Below are positions 29,656 through 39,594 of a stretch of 64,000 bases of DNA, piece after piece (position 1 is the stretch's first letter; the number at the start of each line of letters is the position of its first letter). The notes below the pieces were generated by a model, which was given only the letters and a program-made list of their open reading frames with translations, was not told where the DNA came from and ran no database searches. Source of the stretch: Opitutaceae bacterium. GTDB taxonomy: Bacteria; Verrucomicrobiota; Verrucomicrobiia; Opitutales; Opitutaceae. The translations under genes and the position numbers were made by a program. Location of the stretch: NCBI GenBank assembly GCA_015075305.1, contig JABTUS010000007.1, positions 62,001 to 126,000 on the forward strand. Direction: 5' to 3'.

Positions 29656-30239
29656 AACGGATCGTTCTAACTCTTGCCCTATTCCTTCAACCAATATGGC
29701 TGAAGGGTGTTATTTTACATGCTACTCCAGCTCCGTGTACGCCGGGAGGGATGATTGAAAGAATATTTAAGAAGACTTTCAGGGGGGATTTTCGAATATT
29801 GCTCTATGCGGAAGTTGGAGGGCGGGAGGTTTTTGCAATAGGGGTTGAGCGTGATGGGCGTATTTCTGGGTTGCGACGATTGCAGGCGGTGCAAACAGAG
29901 AAGGGAGTTGAGGAATATCCCGTTCGTACGTTGACGAATTGTGACCTTCCAACTTGGCTGGTGCCTAAACTGGAGGAAGTCATTGTTGATGCATTACGAA
30001 ACGTAAGATTTCCGGAGAAGCGAGATTTGTCTACTGACAGTCCTGATGTTTATATAGTAGGGAGAGGTCGATATTTTGGCGAAATTTTGAATACCTATGG
30101 AGGCTCAGCAGGTCCAGCTGCATCTGTATGTCGACAATTGATCGACGTTGTTGCGGAAGATGCTGGCCGCAGTATCAGAATAGATAAGCTGGAGAAGTTT
30201 TTGCGGAGCTACGCGGGAGTTTCTAAGCTTAAGGATTAA
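29652..30239 (+). CDS. Exported candidate immunity protein for the Rhs 2 tip
   Basis: 195 residues. The ATG overlaps the Rhs 2 stop, so translation is likely coupled. A signal peptide is visible (MKRIVLTLALFLQPIWLKG, cleavage near ILHATPAP). The rest is a compact domain with no family I recognise (VGGREVFAIGVERDGRISGL, RIDKLEKFLRSYAG). The gene is AT-rich compared with the Rhs core, as is the tip, fitting exchange of tip and immunity as one cassette. The immunity role is inferred from position and export. Confidence 0.7.
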   Translation: MKRIVLTLALFLQPIWLKGVILHATPAPCTPGGMIERIFKKTFRGDFRILLYAEVGGREVFAIGVERDGRISGLRRLQAVQTEKGVEEYPVRTLTNCDLPTWLVPKLEEVIVDALRNVRFPEKRDLSTDSPDVYIVGRGRYFGEILNTYGGSAGPAASVCRQLIDVVAEDAGRSIRIDKLEKFLRSYAGVSKLKD

Positions 30240-30301
30240 TTTTCCGTGTCACGAGTGGTATGATCCGGGGACATAGGTAACAAACTGTCCGGGGACATGG
30301 G

Positions 30302-31705
30302 TTACACTTTCAGGCTATGGCTTGGAACGAAGAAGCCCTCATGGAACAGAAGCATCGGTTTGGTTCTCCACGGAATCGTGTGGGTAGCGCCTGAGGGAAG
30401 AAGGGGCGCGAGGTCGAGCTTGCCGCAGAAAAAGAGGATGCGGGCGCGGTAGTTTTCGAAGCGGCGGAAGCCGCGGGCATCGGCCTTGATGGCTTGGATC
30501 TTGGAGTTGAAGCCCTCGGTGAGGGCATTGGTGATCGGGTGCTGGAAGTACGTCAGAAGATTCACCAGATGGCTTTGAGGGTGCGGGCCACGGCCATCAC
30601 CTTCGGCAAACGGCTGCGCATGACGGTGCGGTACCACTTGGGAGAAGAAGCGTTCGCCGCTGGCCGCGTCCGACTGGCTCCAGAACTCCACCATCTGCCC
30701 TTGTACAACCAGCCCGGGAGGTCATTTCAGGTTCGAAGCTGGCCTGATGCTTCCGGCAGCTCGGCGAAGTCCGTTTGAGAGTCCTGATGCTTCTCCGGCG
30801 GGTCGGTGCCATGCAGCCACTTCAACCGCTGCGCCCGGCAGGCACTCCACAGGAAATCGCCTGGTGTCCCCGTCCAAGCACCAGATACCGAGTCTGCTTG
30901 AGAGTCCTGTCGCCGTTCGCGCCAGCTTGGCCGCCTCCTGCCGGCGGGTCTGGTCGACCGCCTCGTTGAGGTGCTTGGAGACGGAAACGGTCATGGACGA
31001 TCGCAGCCTGCGGAGCGGCGATCCGGGTGGCAGCCGCAAAGTTCGCCCTATGTCCATGGCGGCGGCCTCCACTTTCAACCGCTGCGCCTCGGCAGGCACT
31101 TCCACAGGGCAATCGCCCGCTCGGTGTCCTGTCCAAGCACCACGTCCAGCACCCGCGACTGGCCGAGGTCGGTCATCAGCGAAACGTAACTTTGGCCTCG
31201 CAGAAAACTCTTCATCGAGGCCGACTCGACGGAGTCCTCCGTGTCTGTCGAGCCAGGCCCCGCTCCACGGCCCGCTCGATCAGCCGTTGACGCTTGTCCC
31301 AATGCAGTCGCAGCAAATCTGCGGCCCGCGTCAGCGACCGACAGGCCGCGATCACCGCCACCGCAAAGGCTTCAAAGTGGAACGTGAAGCGCGAGCCCGG
31401 CTCTGCCCACGGCACCGTCACCGTCTTCACCCCGTGCTCGGGCAGGCGCACCGCGGCACCCCCACAGCGCAGTTCCAGAAGGTACCGCATCACACCCAGG
31501 TGCCGCCACGTCCCTCCGGCAACCGGTCGCACACCGGGCACGGCTTCCCGCACTCGGGGCATGCCACCGGTGTCCGCTCCGGCCACGCCACGCAGATCGT
31601 GACCCGCTCCCGTTCCAGATCCTTTTCCACGTTCGTCACCCTCCAAGGCTTCTCGAGTTTCAGCAGCTGGCGGTAATGCTCGTTGACGGTTTCTTCCATC
31701 CTCAC
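30302..31705 (-). pseudogene. ISL3-family transposase, decayed by frameshifts
   Basis: Read from 31705 downwards, pieces in different frames together give an ISL3 transposase. The N-terminus has a zinc-binding CPECGKPCPVCDRLPEG. Next comes the helix-turn-helix region (EHGVKTVTVPWAEPGSRFTF), then the catalytic core (SFLRGQSYVSLMTDLGQSRV), and the C-terminus HPITNALTEGFNSKIQAIKA ending at 30302. At least four frame changes separate them, so no functional protein is made. At 30265-30300 the motif CCGGGGACAT(A/G)GGT occurs twice and may belong to another element end. Confidence 0.8.
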
Positions 31706-31740
31706 ACATTAACCGCCCAGACCCTTTCCCACAACCAAAC

Positions 31741-31860
31741 GTGAAGAACCATCGGTTTGTCAGTCTCGCGGCCACGGGCCGCTTCACGTTTACGGAATTG
31801 TGCGCGGACTTTCACGTCAGTCGGAAGACCGGCCACAAGTGGTGGAAGCGTGAGGTGGAC
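31741..31860 (+). pseudogene. N-terminal fragment of an IS481-like transposase
   Basis: About 40 residues with a helix-turn-helix typical of integrase-core transposases (FTFTELCADFHVSRKTGHKW). Similarity ends after KREVDPG, and no catalytic DDE domain follows. Between 31860 and 32096 I see no further gene. Confidence 0.5.
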
Positions 31861-32096
31861 CCCGGAAACTGGACAGGACGGATCGTTAACCGAAACTCGA
31901 AAAAAACGATCCACATTGGACAACGACGAAGTCACTTCCGTGGTGACGGCAATTATACTTCCCTGTTTGTTGCAGTAAGATTCGAGGGGAGTAGGGGAGT
32001 GAAGATCCCCCCAGTCTGCTCCTGAAAGAGATCCAAAAGGATCGGGGTGGAGAGGGTGGGGAGGCGGGTGTGCCCTGCCTCTCCCCACCTCTGAGG

Positions 32097-32248
32097 TTAA
32101 TCCTGACGTTTCTTGGGCGTACGCTGGGTATCGCCGGTAAACTCAAGGATAGTGGCGTGATGGACTAGGCGGTCGACGGCGGCCATGGTGGTCATGGGAT
32201 CCTTGAAGATCTGGTCCCACTGGGAGAAAACCAGATTCGAAGTGAAAT
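32097..32248 (-). pseudogene. C-terminal fragment of an IstB-like ATPase (IS21 family)
   Basis: The last ~50 residues of an IS21 helper ATPase are visible: SNLVFSQWDQIFKDPMTTMA, then AVDRLVHHATILEFTGDTQR and a stop at 32097. The Walker motifs and the partner transposase IstA are absent. The fragment ends exactly where the 33-bp repeats begin at 32246. Confidence 0.75.
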
Positions 32249-32311
32249 CATTCCCACGGGGACGGCCCCTAACCTTTGAATCATTCCCACGGGGACGGCC
32301 CCTAACCTTTG
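32246..32311. repeat. Exact tandem 33-bp repeat (two units)
   Basis: The unit AATCATTCCCACGGGGACGG-CCCCTAACCTTTG occurs at 32246-32278 and 32279-32311. Diverged single copies lie at about 32577-32610, 32924-32955 and 33296-33325. Each is followed by the same partial Rhs module, so the repeat marks module boundaries. There are no spacers, so it is not a CRISPR array. Confidence 0.8.
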
Positions 32312-33325
32312 TGGTATTCGAGATGACCTCGGATACTCCAAGAGGGGCACGGCCTATGCCGACTATGGCGACGCTACCAACCGCCAGTTTGCCTACAATG
32401 GACGCGGCGAATTGACCGCGGGGATCGGCTACCTCGGTACGAATGCGATGAGCCAAGCCGCTCCGCTGCCGGGTCTCCGCCATGAATACGCCTACGATTC
32501 CATCGGCAACCGGCAGTGGTCCAACAGCACCGGCGTGAGCGCGCTGCGCGACGATTACACGGCCAATGCGCTCAATCAGTCATTTCCACGGGGTCAGCCC
32601 CTAACGTTTGTGGTATTCGAGATGACCTCGAATACTCCAAGAGGGGCACGGCCTTTGCCGACTATGGCGACGCCACGTACCGCCAGTATGCCTACATTGG
32701 ACGTGGCGAATTGACCGCGGGCATCGGCTACCTTAGCACCAATGTGACGAGCCAGGCCGTGCCGCTGCCGGGTCGCCGCCATGAATGCGCCTACGATTCC
32801 ATCGCCAACCGGCAGTGGTCCAACAGCACAGGCGTGAGTGGGCTGCGCGACGAAGGAAATTCGAGAGGATTTTGCCGCCCCTTCAGGGCTCTCTGTTTTG
32901 GTTCACCTATGAACCCATGGCGAGCTATTCCCACGGGGGCGGCCCCTAACCTTTGTGGTGACCGAGAAGACGGGAACGCCCGAGGAGGGCACAGCCTGTG
33001 CCGACTATGGCGGCGCCACAAACCGCCAGTTTGCCTACAATGGGCGCGGCGAATTGACGGCGGGCATCCGCTGCCTTGGCGCGAATGTTACGAGCCAGGC
33101 CGGGTCGCTGGCATCGCACCGGCAATGGGAAATTTCACTCGGATCAGTGAGCGATTGCTGAGTGCATCGACAATTGAGAGCAGATTGTTCGATGCCGAGA
33201 GGGAGTTGGGCCAGCGGCGTCTTGTGACGTACGTCCCCTGGGCATGACGAAGTGCGCCCCTCCATTCTTTTATTGTAGAGGCTCAGCCAAAAGAGTCATT
33301 CCCATGGGGTCGGCTCCTAACCTTT
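32312..33325 (+). pseudogene. Array of partial Rhs YD-repeat modules
   Basis: Three incomplete copies of one Rhs module lie at 32312-32580, 32611-32850 and 32956-33120. Each encodes a variant of TAYADYGDATNRQFAYNGRG, then ELTAGIGYLGTN and HEYAYDSIGNRQWSNSTGVS. Copies are in different frames and none has a start. A palindromic repeat separates modules two and three (32855-32930). The segment 33120-33295 carries another dispersed repeat, TCGATGCCGA...GCGGCGTCTTGTG, also found near 39515-39560. The fourth module continues into the longer Rhs frame at 33350. Confidence 0.7.
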
Positions 33326-33349
33326 GTGGTGTTCGAGATGTCTTAATGA

Positions 33350-34594
33350 ATGCCGCAGGAGGGCGCTGCCTATGCGGACTATGGCGACGCCACGTATCGC
33401 CAGTATGCCGACAATGGACGTGGCGAATTGACCGCGGGGGTCGGATACCTCGGCACGAATGTGACGAGCAAGGCCGCGCCGCTGCCGGGTCGCCGCCATG
33501 AATACGCCTGCGATTCCATCGGCAACCGGCAGTGGTCCGACAGCACCGGCGTCAGCGGACTGCGCGACGACTATACTGCCAATGCGCTCAACCAGTACGT
33601 GGCGCGCGAAAACAACACGCTCTCCCTGTCTGGCACTGCTACGACCGATTCGGTCGTGGCGGTCAAGGGCCGCACGGTGACGGCTGGGCGGCAGGGGCGA
33701 TTCTGGAGCGATGAGGTGACAGTCCCGAATGTCCTCGGTCCGTGGGCGGGTCCGCTTTCGGTCTACGCCACGAAGTCGGCGGCCGGGAGCAATGTGATGC
33801 GCATCGACTCGCGCGCGGCGCAGTTGCCCGCGGTCTCGCAGAGCTTCAGTCGCGACCTCGATGGCAACACGCTCTCGGATGAGATCTGGGACTACCAGTG
33901 GGATGCCGAGAACCGGCTTGTCCGCCTGGAAACAACGGTCGCAGCCAGAAGCGCAGGCTTCGCGCATCGCATCCTCAACTTTACGTATGACTACCTCGGA
34001 CGTCGCGTGCAGAAGCAGGTGATGGACGGCGTCACCTCGACGGAACTGTCCTCCCAACGCTTCATCTACAACGGCTGGGACGTGATCGCGGAATATTCCG
34101 TGTCGGCGGGCACAACCCTCGACAAGCTCCAGCGCACGTATGCGTGGGGCATTGACCTTGCGTCATCGCTGACAAAGGCTGGCGGCGTGGGCGCCCTGCT
34201 GCAATTCGCGAACACGCCAACCGGCCAGACCTACCTGCCGACCTACGACGGCAACGGCAACGTGGCGTCATTGGTCAACCTTGGCACCGGAGCCCTCGCC
34301 GCGTCCTACGAATACACCCCCTTCGGCGAAATGCTCCGCTACGAGGTGCTGGATAACGCCGTCAGCACGTATGCGTTCAAGTTCTCGACCAGGTGGCGGG
34401 ATGCGGAGACAGGCTGGTCATATTATGGGAGAAGGTACTATGATGCGAGGATGGGGCGGTTCGTCGGAAGGGATCCAATTGGGGAGGAAGGTGGGATCAA
34501 TCTGTATGAGGTCAAACCAAAGGGGTCAGTCCGTACTTCTTGTATTGACAGGACGATTAGGAGTTGGGAGCAAGGGAGGTGGCAAGAGAATTGA
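33350..34594 (+). CDS. Rhs protein 3, partial core of a different Rhs lineage
   Basis: A 414-residue frame, of which residues 1-386 are Rhs. After the shared module it reads LNQYVARENNTLSLSGTATT and WDYQWDAENRLVRLET, and reaches the core signature SYYGRRYYDARMGRFVGRDP. This sequence differs clearly from Rhs 1 and 2. It ends at GGINLYE because the miniature element enters at 34510; the last 28 residues come from that element. Both the N-terminal shell and the toxin tip are missing, so it is not expected to make an active toxin. Confidence 0.75.
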   Translation: MPQEGAAYADYGDATYRQYADNGRGELTAGVGYLGTNVTSKAAPLPGRRHEYACDSIGNRQWSDSTGVSGLRDDYTANALNQYVARENNTLSLSGTATTDSVVAVKGRTVTAGRQGRFWSDEVTVPNVLGPWAGPLSVYATKSAAGSNVMRIDSRAAQLPAVSQSFSRDLDGNTLSDEIWDYQWDAENRLVRLETTVAARSAGFAHRILNFTYDYLGRRVQKQVMDGVTSTELSSQRFIYNGWDVIAEYSVSAGTTLDKLQRTYAWGIDLASSLTKAGGVGALLQFANTPTGQTYLPTYDGNGNVASLVNLGTGALAASYEYTPFGEMLRYEVLDNAVSTYAFKFSTRWRDAETGWSYYGRRYYDARMGRFVGRDPIGEEGGINLYEVKPKGSVRTSCIDRTIRSWEQGRWQEN

Positions 34595-34818
34595 GGATGG
34601 AGTTTAAGAGGACGTGTTATCACGTGATCAGCAGGGGCATCTACCGTGGGTGGATATTCAGGGAGCGCGCCTTTTCACAGCACAGGTCTGCCGCTGTTTC
34701 CGCGTGATCCACCCGCACACTCGCAAGATTGATTGCGTGACACATCCACCTCATGGTTGCCCTTCATCTTCACTTCCTTCTGCCGGTTAATGTTAGAAGT
34801 AAGGACTGACCCGTTAGT
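34510..34818 (+). mobile_element. RAYT-derived miniature element, copy 2
   Basis: Nearly identical to 26302-26611, with the same GGGGTCAGTCCGTACTTCT left terminus and AGAAGTAAGGACTGACCC right terminus, and the same remnant of a REP-associated transposase start (TGTTATCACGTGATCAGCAG). It joins the tail-less Rhs 3 core to the middle of a third copy of the Rhs 1 core. It was either inserted there or served as the recombination point. Confidence 0.75.
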
Positions 34819-37500
34819 GCCCCTTCGACAAGGCTGGACGAAAAACACAGACCCGCGTGCCGGGTCCGTCAGGTCAACTGACGACGACGTTCGCTTACTC
34901 TATCCTTGGTGCTGGCGGCACACAGGTGACCGCCACGGCGCCCGACGGCGGAACCAGCATTCAGAAGACCTACCGCGACGGCAGGAAATCCGCCGAGGAA
35001 GGCACGGCTGAGGTGAACAAGACAGGACGTACCAGATCGGTGCCGACGGACGTCTCACTACAACCGTTGCCGAAGGCACGCGCTGGTCAACAACCGCCGA
35101 CTGGCTCGGGCGCACCGTGGTCTCGACGCATCCGACACAGGCAGGCGGCACGTAGTCGAAACGCAGGAGTACAACAGCGCCGGCCAGCTTGTTGCCTTGG
35201 GAACAGTTTCCGGATCCCGACCGACGCGGTACGTCACAATGCGCTCGGAGAAAGGATCCGCAAGGAGTCGACATGGACAACAATGGAACGCTCGATCCAG
35301 CCTCCGCGGATCGTATCACCGATTCGGATACGACGATCGGCTTTGTGATGTCCGGCCAGTGGCCGAACCAGTTGCCATCTCGCTCGAACGAATCACCCGG
35401 ATTCACACCTATGGGTCACGGGAAGCGGCGCTGCGACCCTCCTCAGGGACACCCGCCAGAAGCTGGGGTGGTGGCTTTGAATGAGCATGAATGGTCAAAC
35501 GCCTCGGGGGATGTCGGTTCGTCGGTGGAACCGGTGTGCGCAATGGAACCTGCAAGGTGACAACCGTGACTGGCGCGCGGACCGAGGTTGCGGTCGAGGC
35601 CTCGGGGAAAACGCTGCGCACCGTTGCCGGGCCGGTCACGACGACGTTCCACCGATGATTGCGACAGACTGATCACCCAGACCGATGCACGCAAGGGCGA
35701 CACCGGATTCGTCTACCTTGCGAACAGTGCCATGCTGAGCGCGATGATCGATCCGGCCGATCTGCCGCGAGCCGCATCACCGAAGTCTACCAGTACAATG
35801 CTGCGGGACGCCAGGCGCCACCACCGATGCGAAGAACCAGACCCGGCGCGTCGAGTATGACCTGCATGGCCGGGTTGTGAGGGAATGGGGATCCGCATCG
35901 TACCCGGTCGAACGCAGCTACTGTTCGTGCGGAAGATCGTTGAACTGCGCACCTACCGGGGAGGCACGGGCTGGGCAGCGCCACTTGTCCAACCGCAACC
36001 ACCGGCGCGTATGACCGGACGACTTGGACCTATGGATCGGCGACAGGGTTGCTTCTGGCCAAGACCGATGCTAACTCCATGACGTGACGTATGCGTATGA
36101 CGCCGCCGGACGCATGAGCTCGCGCACCGGCGCGCGGGTGGTGACGAACTATGCCTACGATCCCCCACCGGACAGCTCCTGTCGACAACCTATTCGGACG
36201 GCACGCCGGCAGTCACCTACACCTACGACCGCCGCGGGCGTCGCCATGGTTGTCGATGGCGTAGGCAGCCGCACGCTGAGTTACACAGCTTACGATCAAC
36301 TCTCCAACGAGGCGCTGACTCTGATTGGATTCGGCACGGGGTCGATTGCATACACCCATGATGTCTATGGCCGGCTGACGCAGAGTTCGCCGATGATGCA
36401 GCCCACCGGCTCAACTGCGTTTGGCCAAGGGGTGAACTATGGATACGCCGCTGGCACCGGCCTTTTGTCCTCGGTCAGCGGACCGGCGACATTCACCTAC
36501 TCGTACCTCGCGAATTCAGGGCTGCCTGCTTCGATCAATGACAATTCCAGTCAATCAAAGGTACTCACCTGGGCGGCGCATCGCGATGATCTCGTGTCGT
36601 ATGACAATCGGTACAGTGGCGGGAGTTTCAGCGCGCACCGCTTCGAGTACACCCGCGATGAGATTTCGCGCATTGCCACCGAAGCGCAGTACAAGGAGGA
36701 CAGTCTGGTTTCCAGCATTCCCTTTGCGTACAATCCACGATCGGAACTGACATCCGGTCCGGGGCGTCGGGCTATGACGAACAAGGCAACCGCGTGACGG
36801 GAAATGGAGCCGCCTATCAGGCCAATGCGCTCAACCAGTACACGGCGGTCGGCGGCAGCGCGTGGACCCACGATGCCGGAAATCTATCAGCAATGGCACG
36901 CAGACCATGTCTACGATGCGGAGAATCGCCTCGTTCAAGTGACAAAGGTTCCGATGGTTCTGGCTTCGCCACCGACTACCGCCACCGGCCTTGAGCACCG
37001 GCTATTGGCAGCCGTGGGGCGGTTACGGGCTACAGCCGGCAGGCACCATGGCGTCTGTGCGATGGCGACCGTGTCGCTTTGCGGTACGACACCGTGGGAG
37101 GCTACACGCAGACCGCGCAATACCTATGGGCGGGACTCGCCGGGCGGCATGCGAGCGGCGACGGCACCGGAGGATTGCTCGTGGTGGGTCAATGGAATCG
37201 GCTACCTGCGCACCATGACGGACGCGGAAACATCTGGGCTTCAGCGGCGGCTACAGCCGAAGCCTGAGCGCCTTCGGCGAGGTGGCATTCTATCCAGTGG
37301 CCTGCCCGCCAGCATGCCGATTGGCCTCCTCACCTACGCCCACGGAACCAAGGAATACTTTTCGGATCTTGGGCTGTACAACTATGGCCGCCGATTCTGA
37401 CCCAAAACCAGCCGTCATCGGCTGGACCAGATCAGGAAAACGGCGGCTTGAATTTGTATGCCTTCGTGAGAAACAACCCGGCGAATTTGTGGGATTATCT
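34819..37500 (+). pseudogene. Third copy of the Rhs 1-type core, many one-base deletions
   Basis: Starts at TTCGACAAGGCTGGACGAAA, equal to 21951 in Rhs 1, and can be followed through RRF(Y)DPK near 37390 to LNLYAFVRNNPANLWDYLGM. Outside the gaps it is close to identical to Rhs 1 and 2. The gaps are almost all one- or two-base deletions, often in homopolymers, for example CCTTTGGG to CCTTGGG and TTTCCCCGG to TTTCCGG near 35200. No long frame survives except 36084-36797. Either this is a real pseudogene or a poorly polished consensus. If the gaps are errors, it would be a third full-length core with its own tip. Confidence 0.75.
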
Positions 37501-38346
37501 GGGGATGATTGAAGATGGGATGTGTTGGTCAGTCTTCACTGCTAGCAGTGCCATGCGGATCAACACTCGATACGGGTATGACGATGGATCCGGTTTTGTG
37601 ACTTCTCACGGAGGCCGATATTTTGAAAGGCGGATGGGACAATGCTGTGAAGCTTGAACTTTTGTTGTAGAGCTCTGATGGCGACCTCCCTCAGTTGAAA
37701 TCAACTCGACGGTGTTTGAGCCTCCACGAAACAATGCCGGATCAACATTTCTGGATACATGGGGGTGGCGGGTTCCTCAAAACAAGAGAGCAGAGGAGGC
37801 ACCACTCGATTTGATGAAGAAAACTCTGTGGAACTGAAGCAGGTCGAGCACTTGTGGAGGCTCTACAGAACGGTAGTCACTGTTCGCGAGGTGGCGTCAG
37901 ACCAGCTCTTCGAATTCCAAGCAGCGACAGCCATGACTGCAGGGACATCGAATGAAGCGACAGGAGTAATCTATTGTTTCCGTAACTATCAGATCTCGCA
38001 AACACATTAGCGAACTCGGTTCAATTACGGTGGTTCGACTGTTGACTTGAGCTTCGACGCTAATCCACGAGACTTTGCACTCAATAATCCGGCTCCTCCA
38101 GGCCGTTCCAGCGGGTCAAACTGGGCGATCTGAAGAAGCATTGGTGCGGCAGCTGACAGATCGAGCGCTTCGAGCAATCTTCCAAACTCGGCTCCAGACA
38201 GGTTCAAAACTATCTCGGCACAGTGCCGAATCACGGACGAACTTGGCGACCGGAAAGCCACCAATGATTACAGAAGAGCACCAGTTGATCTGTCGCAGCT
38301 AGATGCGGCTTCGTCGGAACTCAACGGTTGGGACTGCGCTAAATGA
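37501..38346 (+). pseudogene. Third Rhs toxin tip, frame broken
   Basis: After the core the sequence reads GMIEDGMCWSVFTASSAMRI and soon loses frame. Later coding-like pieces are VDLSFDANPRDFALNNPAPP (from about 38038) and, ending the region, RKATNDYRRAPVDLSQLDAA followed by SSELNGWDCAK and TGA at 38344-38346. It shares nothing with tips 1 and 2 and lacks their linker. I recognise no toxin family. The TGA overlaps the ATG of the next gene, as for tip 2. Confidence 0.5.
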
Positions 38347-38688
38347 ACTCCAACGTGCTCAGAGCTGTTTGGATTGCGGTCGTCTGTTGTGCAGCCTGAG
38401 GGCGGACAGCATCAGAATCGAAAGACCTCGAAGTGAAGCTGCAGATGAATGGTCTTAGCACTCGCCGGAAAGCGGCGCTCGAATGGTGGCAAAACGGGCG
38501 ACAGGTTTCCCCGAGTTCCGTGTCGCCCCAGGCCGGAATTGATGAGGATCGTTTTCGAAGATAAGGCGATAATACGTGCTCATGAAGATGGAAAGACGTG
38601 GTTTGCGGCGCACCGTGATCGTCCGACCTACTGGGAAGTCAGCATGCCAACGCGCGCGATTACTCGCTACGTCGCTGTTGGTGCCTGA
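38343..38688 (+). pseudogene. Broken exported gene, candidate immunity for tip 3
   Basis: The ATG at 38343 overlaps the stop of the third tip (ATGA). It starts a signal-peptide-like MNSNVLRAVWIAVVCCAA, then meets TGA at 38397. Coding character resumes in the same frame (SKDLEVKLQMNGLSTRRKAA), then in another frame (MRIVFEDKAIIRAHEDGKTW) ending at 38688. The tight overlap plus export signal copies the arrangement of the two other tip-immunity pairs. The frame breaks lie in the deletion-rich stretch and may be sequence errors. Confidence 0.45.
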
Positions 38689-38779
38689 AGCGCGGTGTGG
38701 GAAGTGAGATTCGTCTATCCTGCGACTCTGCGTCATTCCCATCGTCGGCCCATACATACGATGCGCCGTTTCGCTCGAC

Positions 38780-39310
38780 AGTATTGCAGGAAGGCACGGC
38801 TACGGATTATGGCGACGCCACCAACCGACAGTTTCCTACAATGGACGCGAATTGACTCGCACGGCACCTTGGCACGAATTGACAGCCAGGCCGCCTCGCC
38901 AGTGCCGCCAAGAATACTACGATTCCATCGGCAACCGGCAGGTCCAACAGCACCGAGTCAGCGGGCTGCGCGACGAGGCAAACTCGAGGAGAAATGTACC
39001 GCCTTCAGGGCTCTCTTTTCGGTTCACCGTGACCATGCCAGGCTGGGGATATGGCACCTGCCCGATTTCCGACTCGTCGCTCACCTCGAACCATCGCTCG
39101 CCATCTGTAGGGATGTATCGCCCCGTGGTGAAGGCATTCAGTACTGTCTACAATGGCCGCGGGGAATTGACCGCGGGCATCGGCTACCTCGGCACCAATG
39201 TGACAAGCCAGGCCGTTCCGCTGCCGGGTCGACGCCATGAATACGCCTACGATTCCATCGGCAACCGTCAGTGGTCCAACAGCACCGGCGTTAGCGGGCT
39301 GCGTGACGAA
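38780..39310 (+). pseudogene. Further partial Rhs modules with interspersed repeat
   Basis: Two more copies of the module seen at 32312 occur here: about 38788-38975, with many one-base gaps, and 39150-39307, clean (ELTAGIGYLGTNVTSQAVPL, HEYAYDSIGNRQWSNSTGVS). A gapped copy of the palindromic repeat (AACTCGAGG...TTCAGGGCTCTC) lies between them at about 38980-39060. No start or stop signals support expression. Confidence 0.6.
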
Positions 39311-39311
39311 G

Positions 39312-39500
39312 CAAACTCGAGAGAATTGTGCCGCCCCTTCAGGGCTCTCTGTGTTCGGTTCACCCGTGAACCCATGGCGTCGCCATGGGCTGGGGATATG
39401 GCGCCCCTTTGGGGCTCCCAATTCCGACTCAGTCGCTCACCTCGAACCCATCGCTTCGCCATCTGCAGGAGATGTATCGCCCCGTTGGGGCTGAGGCATG
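39312..39500. repeat. Dispersed palindromic repeat, clean copy
   Basis: Contains CCGCCCCTTCAGGGCTCTCT, a GGTTCACCCGTGAAC inverted block, the perfect palindrome CCCATGGCG-T-CGCCATGGG at 39371-39389 and GCGCCCCTTTGGGGCTCC. Same family as the tandem units at 18481-18910 in reverse orientation. It follows each Rhs module copy at GTGACGAAGCAAACTCGAG, so it may have inserted once before the modules were copied. Confidence 0.65.
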
Positions 39501-39594
39501 TCAGTGCAACTTGAGGTCACATTGTGCGATGCCGATGGGGAATTGAACCGGCGGCGTCTTGTGGGTGAAAATTTTTGGGGCTTTCCTTACTTAT

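Noticed and set aside
32246-33325. CRISPR-like repeats
   Set aside because: The 33-bp units are directly tandem or separated by homologous Rhs modules, with no unique spacers and no cas genes.
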